NCBI GenBank assembly: GCA_007120815.1
Contig: SKMY01000232.1
Coordinates: 1-7,692 of the forward strand
Direction of reading: 5' to 3'
Length of the DNA stretch: 7,692 nt
Origin: Syntrophomonadaceae bacterium
GTDB lineage: Bacteria > Bacillota_D > Dethiobacteria > DTU022 > UBA8154
Within the stretch, counting starts at the first letter, position 1. Each line of letters starts with the position of its first letter. Below, in pieces: positions 7,215 to 7,692 of the stretch. The notes beneath the pieces are model-generated. The model worked only from the letters and a program-made list of their open reading frames with translations. It did no database searches and was not told the origin of the DNA. The translations under genes were made by a program, and so were the position numbers.

Positions 7215-7410
7215 GCCAACCGGTCCTTGGTGCATCTCGTCCGACGACATTGGTGCCTGCGGCCAAAGGCGCCTGGAGACCGAAGGTCCTCAGGCGGCCT
7301 CCCCGGTTTAACTCCCTTCCGGGTCGTTCCCGACGGCCGACCTGCAAACTTAAGTGTCCTGCTACGGATTGCAGGCGGCCGGCATACGCACCGGCCACCT
7401 GGTCCTTGGC
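7215..7410 (-). ncRNA. Candidate structured RNA / palindromic element, family not recognised
   Basis: This GC-rich block of about 200 bases in an AT-rich setting is full of self-complementarity. Read on the minus strand: CAGGTGGCCGG (7401-7391) pairs with CCGGCCGCCTG (7382-7372), 11 bp with one G-U; alternatively CGGCCGCCTGCA (7381-7370) pairs with TGCAGGTCGGCCG (7346-7334), 12 bp with one bulge; GTCG and CGAC form a GGAA-capped (GNRA) hairpin at 7334-7323; CCCGG and CCGGG pair at 7323-7302; and a 12-position hairpin with a TTC loop spans 7296-7270. GGTGCGT (7392-7386) and ATGCACC (7235-7229), and outside them GCCAA and TTGGC, can close the ends. I compared it by eye with SRP RNA, 6S, RNase P, tmRNA, cobalamin, c-di-GMP and group II intron hallmarks and found no match. 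The strand is inferred from the flanking genes. A mobile palindromic repeat is the main alternative. Confidence 0.5.
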
Positions 7411-7434
7411 TCTTAAGTGGTTCAGTTTGTCAAG

Positions 7435-7692
<258 letters not shown>

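Noticed and set aside
7229..7258. tRNA-like 3' end (GCACCA)
   Set aside because: No acceptor stem, T-loop GTTC or anticodon arm can be laid out around it.
7201..7398. A 65-codon minus-strand frame across the structured element
   Set aside because: No good ribosome binding site, no recognisable domain, a composition dominated by Arg and Gly from GC-rich hairpins, and complete overlap with strong inverted repeats.
7372..7401. The 11-bp hairpin as the thiolase terminator
   Set aside because: No U-run follows; GC-rich structure continues for another 160 bases.
7428..7433. Perfect TTGACA just after the thiolase stop (minus strand)
   Set aside because: No -10-like hexamer at 16-18 bases (GCCAAG at 17), so not called a promoter.

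Overview
The window is an almost unbroken minus-strand gene cluster (read right to left) encoding a V-type (V/A-type) rotary ATPase. In transcription order it holds: the 3' end of a thiolase gene (7692-7435); a 375-base non-coding interval (7434-7060) containing a GC-rich, highly self-complementary element and then an AT-rich, regulator-like stretch; two small membrane-protein genes of the kind normally found in front of F-type ATP synthase operons (a frameshifted atpZ-like gene and an atpI-like gene); a 179-base spacer; and the V-ATPase genes for subunit E, a DUF2764 protein, A, B, D and I. Subunit I runs off the left edge, and the proteolipid subunit K would be expected beyond it.

The order E - DUF2764 - A - B - D - I matches the compact V-ATPase operon known from Chlamydia, spirochaetes and Bacteroidetes, not the enterococcal ntp layout. 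No F or G/H subunit gene is visible. Other signals suggest a Gram-positive, probably clostridial spore-former: strong AGGAG-type ribosome binding sites, several TTG starts (atpZ-like, DUF2764, B), moderate GC, and two tandem motifs that resemble Spo0A boxes. This assignment is inference; no taxonomic marker is present.

A and B form the catalytic hexamer, D the central rotor shaft, E the peripheral stalk, and I the membrane stator that faces the proteolipid ring. The DUF2764 protein probably fills the place of the missing C/d rotor-coupling subunit. Genes E to I are separated by 3-26 bases and most have a clear ribosome binding site, so they are very likely one transcript.

The least ordinary parts are upstream of subunit E. 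The 7215-7410 element has competing long hairpins, a GNRA-capped hairpin and internal repeats, and no convincing protein; it is the best candidate for an undescribed structured RNA or a mobile palindromic repeat. Next to it are a 22-bp tandem repeat with Spo0A-box-like cores and an AU-only terminator-like hairpin. The atpZ/atpI pair in front of a V-type operon, with atpZ apparently broken and an orphan Shine-Dalgarno sequence in the spacer, looks like the scar of an F-type operon head joined to a V-type operon, or an accessory pair co-opted by the V-ATPase.
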